From contig CAWKAP010000004.1 of NCBI GenBank assembly GCA_963847675.1, positions 434,001-498,000 on the forward strand: a stretch of DNA of 64,000 bases. The letters run 5' to 3'. Source of the DNA: JADJWR01 sp963847675. GTDB taxonomy: Bacteria > Pseudomonadota > Gammaproteobacteria > Burkholderiales > Burkholderiaceae_F. Under the pieces are notes generated by a model. It searched no databases and was not told the DNA's origin. It saw only the letters and a list, made by a program, of their open reading frames with translations. The position numbers and the translations under genes are program-made. Shown here piece by piece: positions 46,043 to 54,423 of the stretch; positions within the stretch are counted from its first letter, which is position 1, and each line of letters begins with the position of its first letter.

Positions 46043-47394
46043 CCCGCCTCTGGCAGCGTCTGTGGTGGCGGCTCTGGCTCGCCATGCTGGCCACGATCGT
46101 GCTGGTGACCGTGTTGTCCTTCGTGATCGTGCGCGTACTGCTCGATCCCGAACACTTCGGCCCGACCGCCGATGCGCTCGCGCAGGAGATCGCCGCCACG
46201 CTGCCGGCTGCCGATGCATCGCGCGCCGAGATGCAGGCCGCACTCGATCGCTGGCGGCGCAGCACCGATGCCGCACTGTCGATCTTCGATGCCGAACGCA
46301 GACGGCTGGCGCAGGCCGGCGCCCCGCTGCCGCCGCCGCGCCGCCGCTTCGACGACAGCCACTGGCTGACGCGCTGGCTGCGCGATGAGCGCGGCGAGCC
46401 GCATGCCCCCGCAGAGAAATTCTTCGACCGACCGGCGCAGATCTTCGCGCTTCGTCTCGATGACGGCCGCTGGCTGGTCGTCGGACGCGACCTGCGGCTG
46501 CGGCGACTGCCCTTCGGCGGCGCGCTGTGGTTCGGGCTGCTCGCGCTCGGCACGGGTCTCGGCGCCTACCCCGTCGTCCGGCGACTGACGCGCCGGGTCG
46601 AGCGGCTGCAGCAGGGGGTGGACGAGCTCGGACGCGGCGAGCTGCATGCACGCGTTCCCGTCGAAGGGCGCGACGAAGTGGCGCAGCTGGCGGCGAGCTT
46701 CAACACCGCGGCGGCGCGCATCGAACGGCTGGTGAACTCGCATCGATCGCTGCTCGCCAATGCGTCGCATGAACTGCGCTCGCCGATGGCGCGCGTGCGG
46801 CTGGCGCTCGATCTCCTCGACGCCGGGCGCAGCGCCGAACAGCAGCAGGCGCTGAAGGACGAGGTGCGACGCGACATCGCCGAGCTCGATGGCCTCGTCG
46901 ACGAGATCCTGCTGGCCAGCCGGCTCGACGCGCAGGCGATCCAGGGCATACCGCAACCGCAGTTCGAGCGGCTCGACCTGACCGCGCTGGCGGCCGAGGA
47001 ATGTGCCCGCGTCGGCGCGGTCCTCGAAGGTGAAAAGGTGGAGATGACCGGCGACGCACGGCTGCTGCGCAGGCTGGTGCGCAACCTGCTGCAGAACGCA
47101 CAGCGCTACGGCGAGGGCGGACCGATCGAGGTCGCGGTGCGTGCGGTCGCGGACATGATCGAGCTGACGGTGGCCGACCGCGGTCCGGGGGTTGCCGAGG
47201 ACGAACGCCCCCGGATCTTCGAGCCGTTCTACCGTGCGCGTGGCGCCGCCGAGTCGGCGGGTGGCGTCGGCCTCGGGCTGGCCCTGGTTCAGCGCATCGC
47301 GCACCGGCACGGCGGCGACGTCGAATGCCTGCCGCGTGAAGGGGGTGGCTCCGTCTTCCGCGTCACGCTGCCGCGCCGCAGCCGATCCGGCTAG
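46039..47394 (+). CDS. Sensor histidine kinase
   Basis: This 451-aa inner-membrane kinase has an N-terminal transmembrane helix, a periplasmic sensor segment of about 130 residues, and a second helix near LWFGLLALGTGLGAYPVV. A HAMP linker is followed by the phospho-accepting His in NASHELRSPMARVRLALD. The ATPase N-box (RNLLQNAQRYGEGG) and G-boxes (ADRGPGV and GGVGLGLALV) complete the catalytic core. It pairs with the overlapping response regulator gene. The Spy-like gene upstream suggests that it senses envelope or metal stress. Confidence 0.93.
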   Translation: MTRLWQRLWWRLWLAMLATIVLVTVLSFVIVRVLLDPEHFGPTADALAQEIAATLPAADASRAEMQAALDRWRRSTDAALSIFDAERRRLAQAGAPLPPPRRRFDDSHWLTRWLRDERGEPHAPAEKFFDRPAQIFALRLDDGRWLVVGRDLRLRRLPFGGALWFGLLALGTGLGAYPVVRRLTRRVERLQQGVDELGRGELHARVPVEGRDEVAQLAASFNTAAARIERLVNSHRSLLANASHELRSPMARVRLALDLLDAGRSAEQQQALKDEVRRDIAELDGLVDEILLASRLDAQAIQGIPQPQFERLDLTALAAEECARVGAVLEGEKVEMTGDARLLRRLVRNLLQNAQRYGEGGPIEVAVRAVADMIELTVADRGPGVAEDERPRIFEPFYRARGAAESAGGVGLGLALVQRIAHRHGGDVECLPREGGGSVFRVTLPRRSRSG

Positions 47395-47552
47395 GCGATG
47401 CCGTCGCTGCGCGCCCTCGCGGCCGCCTGCGCCGGGGTCAGCCCCTGCTCGTACATGTCCGACCAGCGCGTGTCGTCGAGCATGTCGTGCGCCCGCATCA
47501 CACCCCATCCGAGTTCACGGCACACCTGCGCCAGCCATTCGAACAGCGTCAT
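47391..47552 (-). CDS. Possible small protein (53 aa), convergent with the kinase gene
   Basis: A minus-strand frame from ATG 47552 to TAG 47391 encodes a 53-residue protein starting MTLFEWLAQVCRELGW and ending ARARSDGIA, with a GGGGAGA ribosome-binding-like site on its strand. The composition (Trp, Glu, Leu and a LTPAQAAARA segment) looks coding, unlike the shadow frame on the other strand. Its stop codon and that of the kinase share the four bases CTAG (47391-47394). I do not recognise a family. Confidence 0.5.
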   Translation of the reverse strand: MTLFEWLAQVCRELGWGVMRAHDMLDDTRWSDMYEQGLTPAQAAARARSDGIA

Positions 47553-47620
47553 CCCGGTCTCCCCGTTGCCGAGCCAAGCATAATTGCGGCTCGTTGCCCA
47601 TTCGCATCAGGAGATCCCCC

Positions 47621-48034
47621 ATGGCAGACCGTCCCGACCCGCGCGAGCCCGAGATGGACGCCAGCGCGCTTTATCGCGAGGAGACGATCACCGACCGCCG
47701 CGTCGGCACGATCCGCATGATGACGCCGATCACTCCCGACGGCAGTGTCGACGACAAGCGGCCGGTGCTGTTCGTCGGCGAGGCGCAGATGCTGACCTCG
47801 GTCGGGCCGCTGCCGATCAGCTTCGACATCGAAGCGGCAACGCTTGCCGAGGCTGTCGCGAAGTACGGCGTTGCCGCCAAGGACGGATTCGAGCGCGCGG
47901 TGCGCGAACTGCAGGACCTGCGCCGCCAGCAGGCCTCGTCGATCGTCGTGCCGCCACCCGGTGCGGCCGGTGCTTTTGGTCCGGGCAGTGGCGGCTTCGG
48001 CGGCGGCGGTGGCGGCAAGATCCAGATGCCCTGA
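47621..48034 (+). CDS. Hypothetical cytoplasmic protein (137 aa)
   Basis: This 137-aa protein starts after CAGGAGA and has a conserved-looking centre, SVGPLPISFDIEAATLAEAV, with a helix-rich segment and a Gly-rich tail ending KIQMP. No signal peptide or membrane segment is seen. I do not recognise a family. It is followed by the convergent zinc metallopeptidase gene; no function can be suggested. Confidence 0.65.
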   Translation: MADRPDPREPEMDASALYREETITDRRVGTIRMMTPITPDGSVDDKRPVLFVGEAQMLTSVGPLPISFDIEAATLAEAVAKYGVAAKDGFERAVRELQDLRRQQASSIVVPPPGAAGAFGPGSGGFGGGGGGKIQMP

Positions 48035-48051
48035 CGGTCGGCCGGACTCCG

Positions 48052-48936
48052 TCAGGGGTGGCGCGCTTCGAAAGTATTGCAGGCCTGCATCGAGCCGCGC
48101 TCGAAGCCGGTGCGGAACCAGCGCACGCGCTGCTCGGCGCTGCCATGGGTGAACGAGTCCGGCACGACGTGGCCCTGTGACTGCCTCTGCAGCACGTCGT
48201 CGCCGATGGCGCTGGCGGCGCGCAGCGCTTCGTCGAGGTCGCCCGGCTCGAGGATCTGCCGCATGCGGTCGGCGTGGTGCGCCCACACGCCCGCGAAGCA
48301 GTCGGCCTGGAGCTCGACGCGCACCGACACCGCGTTGTACTCGCGCTCCGAAATCCGCCCGCGCAGCTCGCTCGTCTTCTCCGTGATGCCGAGCAGGTTC
48401 TGCACGTGGTGGCCGACTTCGTGCGCGATCACGTAGGCCTGCGCGAAATCACCCGGCGCGCGGAAGCGTTCCTGCAACAGACGGAAGAACGAGAGGTCGA
48501 TGTACACCTTCTGGTCGCCCGGGCAGTAGAACGGCCCGGCGGCCGACTGGCCCATGCCGCAGGCCGTCGGATACGCACCCGAAAACAGCACCAGCTTGGG
48601 TTCGCTGTAGGTGCCGCCCGCCTGGCGGAACAGCGCGCGCCAGGTGTCCTCGGTGTCGGCGAGCACGACCGAGACGAAGCGGCCCATGTCGTCCGACGGC
48701 TTCGGCGCCGGCCCGGCGGGAACCTGCACCTGCGACGGCGCGCCGCTGTCGAGGCCGCCGAGCACGCCCATCACCATGCGCGGGTCGATGCCGAGGAAGT
48801 ACGAAGCGACCAGCGCCAGGACGATCGTGCCGAGCCCGAGCCCGCCGCGGCCGATCCGCATGCCGCCGGGCATGCGTGCGCCGCTTTCGCCGCGGCGGTC
48901 TTCAACGTTGTCGCTTTCGCGTCCGTCCGTGCGCAT
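48052..48936 (-). CDS. YpfJ-family neutral zinc metallopeptidase
   Basis: This 294-aa protein has a short cytoplasmic N-terminus, one membrane anchor (about residues 30-48, LGLGTIVLALVASYFLG), and a periplasmic zinc-peptidase-like domain with HExxH in VIAHEVGHHVQ. Conserved family blocks include TYSEPKLVLFSG, ACGMGQSAAGPFYCPGDQ, DLSFF and the ELQADCFAGVWAHHA stretch that supplies a further zinc ligand. The function of the family is unknown, probably envelope maintenance. It is upstream of no operon partner on its strand and is convergent with 47621-48034. Confidence 0.9.
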   Translation of the reverse strand: MRTDGRESDNVEDRRGESGARMPGGMRIGRGGLGLGTIVLALVASYFLGIDPRMVMGVLGGLDSGAPSQVQVPAGPAPKPSDDMGRFVSVVLADTEDTWRALFRQAGGTYSEPKLVLFSGAYPTACGMGQSAAGPFYCPGDQKVYIDLSFFRLLQERFRAPGDFAQAYVIAHEVGHHVQNLLGITEKTSELRGRISEREYNAVSVRVELQADCFAGVWAHHADRMRQILEPGDLDEALRAASAIGDDVLQRQSQGHVVPDSFTHGSAEQRVRWFRTGFERGSMQACNTFEARHP

Positions 48937-48954
48937 GGGTCTTCCTCGATCGAC

Positions 48955-49146
48955 CTAGTCCGGTTCTGTCTGGTAAACGTAGGGCCGCTGCGGCACCTTC
49001 GACTCCTGCCAGCGCTTCAGTTGCTCGGGGTCGAGCTCCTTGTCCCACCAGATCGAGCGGCCCTCGCGCTGCTTGCGCTCGAGTTCGGGCTGCTTCTCCT
49101 TCAGTTCGTGCAGGAAGCGGGTGATGTCGGATTCGTAACCGGCCAT
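48955..49146 (-). CDS. DUF3460 family small protein
   Basis: This 63-aa protein (starts MAGYESDITRFLHELKEK, ends RPYVYQTEPD) fits the DUF3460 family known chiefly from Betaproteobacteria. It is acidic and basic by turns, helical, and contains WWDK. Function is unknown. Its presence supports the betaproteobacterial origin of the contig. It lies 18 bp upstream of the zinc metallopeptidase gene on the same strand. Confidence 0.78.
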   Translation of the reverse strand: MAGYESDITRFLHELKEKQPELERKQREGRSIWWDKELDPEQLKRWQESKVPQRPYVYQTEPD

Positions 49147-49272
49147 GGCTCAGCGTGTCGCGCAGCGGGAAGTCGACGGCGATTCTAAGGGCCGACGCCG
49201 GGCGCATACCCCTGGCGTCGGGAGTCCGATCCGAAACGCCGGCCTTGGGCAACGGCCCGGGTACCGACGCGA

Positions 49273-49788
49273 CTACGGTTGCCTGGCCGCGGTTGCGCTG
49301 AGGATGCCGCGCAGGATCTCGAGCGGCGGCGGCGGGCAGCCGGGGATGGCGACGTCGACCGGGATCACGTTGGCGATGCGACCGCAACTGGCGTAGCTCT
49401 CGCCGAAGACGCCGCCGGTGCAGCCGCAGTCGCCCACCGCGACCACCAGCTTGGGATCGGGCGTGGCCTCGTAGGCGCGCTGCACGGCGATCTTCATGTT
49501 CGCCGCCACCGGGCCGGTGACGAGCAGCATGTCGGCATGGCGCGGGCTGGCCACGAACCGGATGCCGCGCCCTTCGAGGTTGTAGTAGGGATTGTTCAGC
49601 GCGTGGATCTCGAGCTCGCAGCCGTTGCACGAGCCGGCGTCGACCTGGCGGATCGTCAGCGCCCGGCCGAGCAGGCGCAGGATCTCGCCCTGGATGCGCT
49701 CGCCCTGAAGGCGCCAGGCGTCATTCGGCTCCGGTGCCTTCTCCGTGCACAGGCCCGCCCTCAGGATCTGGCGCCCGATGAAAAGCAT
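49273..49788 (-). CDS. hyfI: Hydrogenase-4/complex I-like small subunit (HyfI/NuoB type)
   Basis: This 171-aa protein is homologous to HyfI/HycG and NuoB. It keeps the four Cys region for a [4Fe-4S] cluster: SCNGCELEIHALNNP, GDCGCTGGVFG and the closing IPGCPPPP. It would carry the electron-transfer cluster next to the large subunit. The ATG at 49788 overlaps the stop of the large-subunit gene. It is the last gene of the hyf-like operon in this window; no HyfA or HyfH ferredoxin-like gene follows, so how electrons enter is unclear. Confidence 0.9.
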   Translation of the reverse strand: MLFIGRQILRAGLCTEKAPEPNDAWRLQGERIQGEILRLLGRALTIRQVDAGSCNGCELEIHALNNPYYNLEGRGIRFVASPRHADMLLVTGPVAANMKIAVQRAYEATPDPKLVVAVGDCGCTGGVFGESYASCGRIANVIPVDVAIPGCPPPPLEILRGILSATAARQP

Positions 49789-51335
49789 CAGAGGTCCTGC
49801 CCCGAATAGCTCAGGTTGAACGACTTGTTGATCAGCGGAAAGTCGGGAACGATGTTGCCGATCACCGCATGCTCCAGCACGGGCCAGTTCTGCCACGACG
49901 GGTCATGGCAATGGCAGCGGCGCAGCGTTGCCTGGCCATCGGTTTCGAGCGCGACCAGTACCTCGCCGCGCCAGCCTTCGACCCGGCCGATGCCGAGGCC
50001 CGCCGCGGTTCCGCCCGACAGCTCCACGCGCGAGGCACCCGCAGGCATCGTCCCGATGATCGTGCGCAGGAGACGCAGCGACTCGAAGACCTCGTCGAAG
50101 CGCACCGCCACCCGCGCAGCGACATCGCCGCGGTCGTCGCCGGCGCGCTGCACGTTCAGCGCGTCGTAGGGCGGGCAGGGCAGGCCGACGCGCAGGTCGT
50201 GTGCCTGTCCGCTCGCACGGCCGGCGAGCCCGGTCAGGCCGAGCCGCGCGGCCAGCTCCGGCGTCACGATCCCCGTCGTCTGGAAGCGGTCCTGAAGGCC
50301 GGCGTGCTCGTCGTAGATCACGCGCAGGCTGCGCACCTCGCCTTCGATCTCGTCGCACTGCCCGAGCAGCCGGTCGAGCGCGCTGGCGTACGGATCGACG
50401 GCGACGCCGCCCGGCACGATGCAGTCCATCAGCAGCCGGTGGCCGAAGACCTCGGCGTTGACGCGCAGCCACTGTTCGCGCAGGCGCGAGAACTGCGCCA
50501 GCCCGAAGGCCAGTGCCGCATCGTTGCCGAGCGCGCCGAGGTCGCCGAGGTGATTGGCCACGCGCTCGCGTTCGAGCAGCAGCGCACGCAGCCAGGCTGC
50601 GCGCGGCGGAATCTCGCAGCCGGCGATCGATTCGGCCGCCATCGCGTATGCCCACGCGTAGGCAACCGTCGAATCGCCCGAGACGCGCCCGGCGAGTCGA
50701 TACGCCGAGGCGAGCGGCATGCCTTCGAAGCGCTTCTCGATGCCCTTGTGCACGTAGCCGAGCCGCTGTTCGAGGCGCAGCACTTTCTCGCCGACGATCG
50801 AGAAGCGGAAGTGCCCCGGCTCGATGATCCCGGCGTGGATCGGTCCGACCGGGATCTCGTGCACCCCGTCGCCGGCGACAGCGACGAACTCGTAATGCTC
50901 CTGCTCGGCGTCCGCCGCGCGCGCGCCGTCGGCATCGCGCCGCAAAGGGAAGAAATCCGCCGGCCAGGCCGCATGGCGCAGCCACGGGCGCTGATCGATC
51001 GCGCCGCGCGCCCGGACGCCGACCAGGTCGAAGGCGGCGCGCTGCATCCGACCGGCCGGCGCGAACAGCGCCGAGATATCCGGGTACTCGGGCGGATCGC
51101 CGGAGACCGGCAGGCGCAGGCAGGCCAGGCCATCGCTTGCAGCGTAGGCGGCAGACACGACGAACCCTTCACCGAGGTCGCGCCGGTCCGAGATCCACAG
51201 CGCCACCAGGCGCCCGCCCGCCGCAGCCAACGACCGGGCGGTGGCCGACCACTGCGCCTCGTCGACGTCACCGACGGCGACCGGCATCGCGCCTGCGAGG
51301 CGCCTCATGTCGAACGGCATTTCGGCGATCTGCAT
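49788..51335 (-). CDS. hyfG: Hydrogenase-4-like large subunit lacking Ni-binding cysteines (HyfG/HycE type)
   Basis: This 515-aa protein fuses a NuoC-like domain (about residues 1-140, with MQRAAFDL and RPWLRHAAWP) to a NuoD/hydrogenase-large-subunit domain. In active [NiFe] enzymes four Cys bind Ni in CGIC and DPCxxC. Here the first motif reads SGDS (residues 219-222; 50670-50681) and the second DPSWQN (residues 478-483; 49887-49904), so no Ni-Fe site can form. It resembles large subunits of energy-converting-hydrogenase-related (Ehr) complexes. The active chemistry may involve a quinone, as in complex I, or be lost. Confidence 0.9.
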   Translation of the reverse strand: MQIAEMPFDMRRLAGAMPVAVGDVDEAQWSATARSLAAAGGRLVALWISDRRDLGEGFVVSAAYAASDGLACLRLPVSGDPPEYPDISALFAPAGRMQRAAFDLVGVRARGAIDQRPWLRHAAWPADFFPLRRDADGARAADAEQEHYEFVAVAGDGVHEIPVGPIHAGIIEPGHFRFSIVGEKVLRLEQRLGYVHKGIEKRFEGMPLASAYRLAGRVSGDSTVAYAWAYAMAAESIAGCEIPPRAAWLRALLLERERVANHLGDLGALGNDAALAFGLAQFSRLREQWLRVNAEVFGHRLLMDCIVPGGVAVDPYASALDRLLGQCDEIEGEVRSLRVIYDEHAGLQDRFQTTGIVTPELAARLGLTGLAGRASGQAHDLRVGLPCPPYDALNVQRAGDDRGDVAARVAVRFDEVFESLRLLRTIIGTMPAGASRVELSGGTAAGLGIGRVEGWRGEVLVALETDGQATLRRCHCHDPSWQNWPVLEHAVIGNIVPDFPLINKSFNLSYSGQDL

Positions 51336-51338
51336 CGC

Positions 51339-52796
51339 TCAGCCTCCCGACACCAGCCGTGCGGCCTGCTGGTACCACGTGTCCAGGTACGGCGGGATGT
51401 ACAGACCGAGCAGCAGCGCCAGGCCGAGATGGACGAACACCGGCACGATCGCCGGCGGGTGGGCGAGCGGCTTGACGTTCGTCTCGCCGAAGACCATCGG
51501 CTGCACCTTCGCCAGCACCGAGGCGAACGCGACGCCGAGCGCGAGCAGCAGGAACGGCGTGGTCCACGGATACTCGCGCATCGCGGTGGTCAGGATCAGG
51601 AACTCGCTGGCGAACACGCCGAACGGCGGCATGCCGAGGATGGCGAGCGAGCCGATCATCAGCCCCCAGCCGACGGTCGGGTTCACGCGCATCAGGCCGC
51701 GGATGTCGTCCATGACCTGCGTGCCGGCCTTCTGCGCGGCATGTCCGACCGCGAAGAAGATCGCGGACTTCACCAGCGAGTGCACGGTCATGTGCAGCAG
51801 CCCGGCGAAGCTGGCGATGGGTCCCCCCATGCCGAAGGCGAAGGTGATGAGCCCCATGTGCTCGATCGACGAGTAGGCGAACATCCGCTTGATGTCGCGC
51901 TGGCGCGAGAGGAAGAACGCGGCCAGGACGACCGACAGCAGGCCGAAGCCCATCATCAGTTCGCCGGCGAAGCGCGTGGCCAGCGCGCCGTCGGCCAGCA
52001 CCTTGCAGCGGAGCACCGCGTACAGCGCCACGTTGAGCAGCAGGCCGGAGAGCACCGCCGAGATCGGCGTCGGGCCCTCGGCGTGCGCGTCGGGCAGCCA
52101 GTTGTGCAGCGGGACGAGGCCGACCTTGGTGCCGTAGCCGACCAGCAGGAAAACGAAGGCCAGCGCGATCACCGTCGGCTCGAGCTGGTGCTTCACGGCA
52201 TCGAGGTTGGTCCACAGCAGGCCGCCGCCCTCGGCCCCGATCAGCCGCTCGGCGGCGAGATACAGCAGGATGGTGCCGAACAGCGCCTGCGCGATGCCGA
52301 CGCCGCACAGGATGAAGTACTTCCACGCCGCTTCGAGGCTGGCCGGCGTGCGGTAGACGGCGACCAGCAGCACGGTGGCCAGCGTGGCCGCTTCCAGCGC
52401 CACCCACAGGAGGCCCATGTTGTTGGTGGTCAGCGCCAGCAGCATGGTGAAGGTGAACAGCTGGTACATGCTGTGGAACAGGCGCATGCGCGGCGGCGTC
52501 ATCTTGCCGTGGTCGCGCTCGACGCGCATGTAGGGCCGCGCGAACAGCGCGGTGGTGAAGGCGACGAAGGCGGTGAGCGCGACCAGGAAGACGTTCAGCG
52601 AATCGACGAAGAACTGCTGCTGCAGCACCAGGATCGGCCCGCCGGCGACGATCTGCGCGGTCAGCGCCGCCGAGGCGACGAAGGTCGCCAGGCTGAAGCC
52701 GATGTTCACCGTCGCGGCGCCGTCGCGGTGGCCGACCAGGCCGAGCACGGCCGCGCCCGCGAGCGGGGTGCCGAGGAGGGCGAGCAGCGCTTCCAC
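51339..52796 (-). CDS. hyfF: Hydrogenase-4/Mrp-antiporter-like membrane subunit (HyfF)
   Basis: This 485-aa protein with about 14 hydrophobic helices is an antiporter-like subunit of the NuoL/M/N-HyfF group. Key charged residues are visible in LLWVALEAATLATVLL (Glu), GYGTKVGLVPLHNWLPDAHAEGPTPIS (Lys and the conserved helix-7 loop) and RMFAYSSIEHMGL. These conduct protons across the membrane in complex I-like systems. The GTG at 52796 is the likely start, 11 bp after the upstream hyfE stop. Unlike hyfB, hyfC and hyfE, this gene is free of frame breaks. Confidence 0.88.
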   Translation of the reverse strand: MEALLALLGTPLAGAAVLGLVGHRDGAATVNIGFSLATFVASAALTAQIVAGGPILVLQQQFFVDSLNVFLVALTAFVAFTTALFARPYMRVERDHGKMTPPRMRLFHSMYQLFTFTMLLALTTNNMGLLWVALEAATLATVLLVAVYRTPASLEAAWKYFILCGVGIAQALFGTILLYLAAERLIGAEGGGLLWTNLDAVKHQLEPTVIALAFVFLLVGYGTKVGLVPLHNWLPDAHAEGPTPISAVLSGLLLNVALYAVLRCKVLADGALATRFAGELMMGFGLLSVVLAAFFLSRQRDIKRMFAYSSIEHMGLITFAFGMGGPIASFAGLLHMTVHSLVKSAIFFAVGHAAQKAGTQVMDDIRGLMRVNPTVGWGLMIGSLAILGMPPFGVFASEFLILTTAMREYPWTTPFLLLALGVAFASVLAKVQPMVFGETNVKPLAHPPAIVPVFVHLGLALLLGLYIPPYLDTWYQQAARLVSGG

Positions 52797-52807
52797 CGTC
52801 AGGGCCC

Positions 52808-53468
52808 TCAGTCTTCCTTCAGCTGCTCGAGGTGGCGGATGTCGAGGCTGTCGAACTGTTCGCGGATCTGGAACATGAACACGCCGAGGATGATCAGCGC
52901 CACCAGCACGTCGAGCGCGATGCCGAGTTCGACCACCATCGGCATGCCGTAGGTGGCGCTGGTGGCGGCGAAGAACAGCGCGTTCTCCATCGCCAGGAAG
53001 CCGATCACCTGCGGGATCGCCTTGGTGCGCGTGATCATCATCAGGAACGACAGCAGCACGCAGGCCAGCGCGATGCCGAGCGTGCCGCGCGCCACCGAGG
53101 CCGACAGCCCGGAGATCGGCGCCGCCAGGTTGAACGCGAAGATCACCAGCACGATGCCGAGCAGCATCGTGGTCGGGATGTTGATCAGCGTCTCGACGTC
53201 CCAGCGGACGTTCAGCCGCTCGGTCATGCGGTGCAGCAGCCACGGCATCACCAGCACCTTCAGCACCAGCGTGATCGCCGCCGACCAGTACAGGTGCGGC
53301 TGCTCCGGTGAAGAACGCCATCACCGTGGTCGACGCGGTCAGCGTGAGGCCCTGCAGCGTGAACAGGTGGATCAGCGACAGCACGCGCCGCTGCGCCAGC
53401 ATCGCGAACGAAAGCAGCAGCAGCACCGCCGCGAACAGGTTGACGAGTTGCGTGACCAGTCCCGGCAT
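52808..53468 (-). pseudogene. hyfE: Hydrogenase-4-like membrane subunit HyfE, frame break near 53305
   Basis: From ATG 53468 the frame encodes MPGLVTQLVNLFAAVLLL and continues to FFTG near 53305-53308, where it shifts. The second frame resumes QPHLYWSAAITL and runs as the remaining membrane helices to the TGA at 52808. Restoring frame with one removed or two added bases gives about 219-220 aa, the size of HyfE (NuoK/MrpC-like). A lost CG from an expected GGCGAG would explain it. It lies between hyfC and hyfF, in the family's usual order. Confidence 0.8.
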
Positions 53469-53473
53469 GGCGG

Positions 53474-54423
53474 TCACGCGCCCAGCAGGAAGTGCACGAG
53501 GATGCCGATCACGGCGAGCAGGAACGCGGCGGCGAGGAACTCCGGCACGCGGAAGATGCGCATCTTGGCCGAGAGCGTCTCGATCACGGCGAGCGCGAAG
53601 CCGCCGATCGCGAGCTTGGCGACGAGGGCCGGCAGCGCGAGCAGCATGCCCACCGGCTCGTGCACCTGGGCGATGCCCCAGGGAAAGAAGATCGCGATGC
53701 CGATCGACGAGTAGGCGAACAGCTTCAGGCTCGCCGCCCACTCGATCAGCGCGAGGTGGCGGCCGGAGTATTCGAGGATCAGCGCCTCGTGGATCATCGT
53801 CAGTTCGAGGTGAGTCGCCGGGTTGTCGACCGGCACGCGCGCGTTCTCGGCCAGCGAGACCATCGTGAAGGCCACGCCGGCGAAGGCGAGGCTCGGATAG
53901 ATCGCGAGTTCCTGCCCGGACATCGTCTCGACGATGTTGGCCAGCGACGTGGACTGGGTGATGAAGGCGGCCGTGAACAGCACCATCAGCAGCGCCGGCT
54001 CGGCGAGGAAACCGACCAGCATCTCGCGCCGCGCGCCGAGCGTGCCGAACGCGGTGCCGATGTCCATCGCCGCCAGCGAGATGAACACGCGCGCCAGCGC
54101 GAACAGGCCGACCAGCGCGATCGCGTCGGCGGCCGGCGCCAGCGGCAGGTCGGTCGACAGGCTCGGCACGATGCCGCACGCCAGCACCATGCAGCCGAAG
54201 ACGATGTACGGCGCGCCGCGGAACAGCGGACGGCGTTCTCCGCGACGACGGACTCCTTCCAGAACAGCTTGTGCAGCGTGCGGTAGGGCAGCAGCAGCGG
54301 CGGTGCGCTCCTGTTCTGCAGCCAGGCACGGCACTGGTTGACCCAGCCGGTCAGCAGCGGTGCGCCGGCCACCGCGATCACGATCGCCAGCAGCTGGGCC
54401 GTGAAGCTGTACACGAAGCTCAT
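53474..54423 (-). pseudogene. hyfC: Hydrogenase-4-like membrane subunit HyfC (NuoH type), frame break near 54230
   Basis: The ATG at 54423 overlaps the hyfB stop (ATGA). The first part reads MSFVYSFTAQLLAI and PYRTLHKLFWKESVVAEN and then shifts at about 54230. The rest (PLFRGAPYIVFGCMVL, EMLVGFLAEPALL, AENARVPVDNPATHLELTMI) is the NuoH/HyfC core with its conserved quinone- or interface-binding loop. A single missing base restores a 316-aa protein, normal for HyfC. It anchors the peripheral arm in the membrane. Either a recent mutation or a sequencing error. Confidence 0.82.

Noticed and set aside
49788..51335. A functional [NiFe] hydrogenase
   Set aside because: The Ni-binding cysteines are missing and no maturation genes are seen, so hydrogen chemistry is not supported.
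49869..52952. A 1027-codon plus-strand open frame opposite the hyfI-hyfE genes
   Set aside because: Very low complexity (Arg/Gln/His/Glu-rich), no family features, and exactly opposite well-conserved hyf genes; a GC-rich shadow frame.
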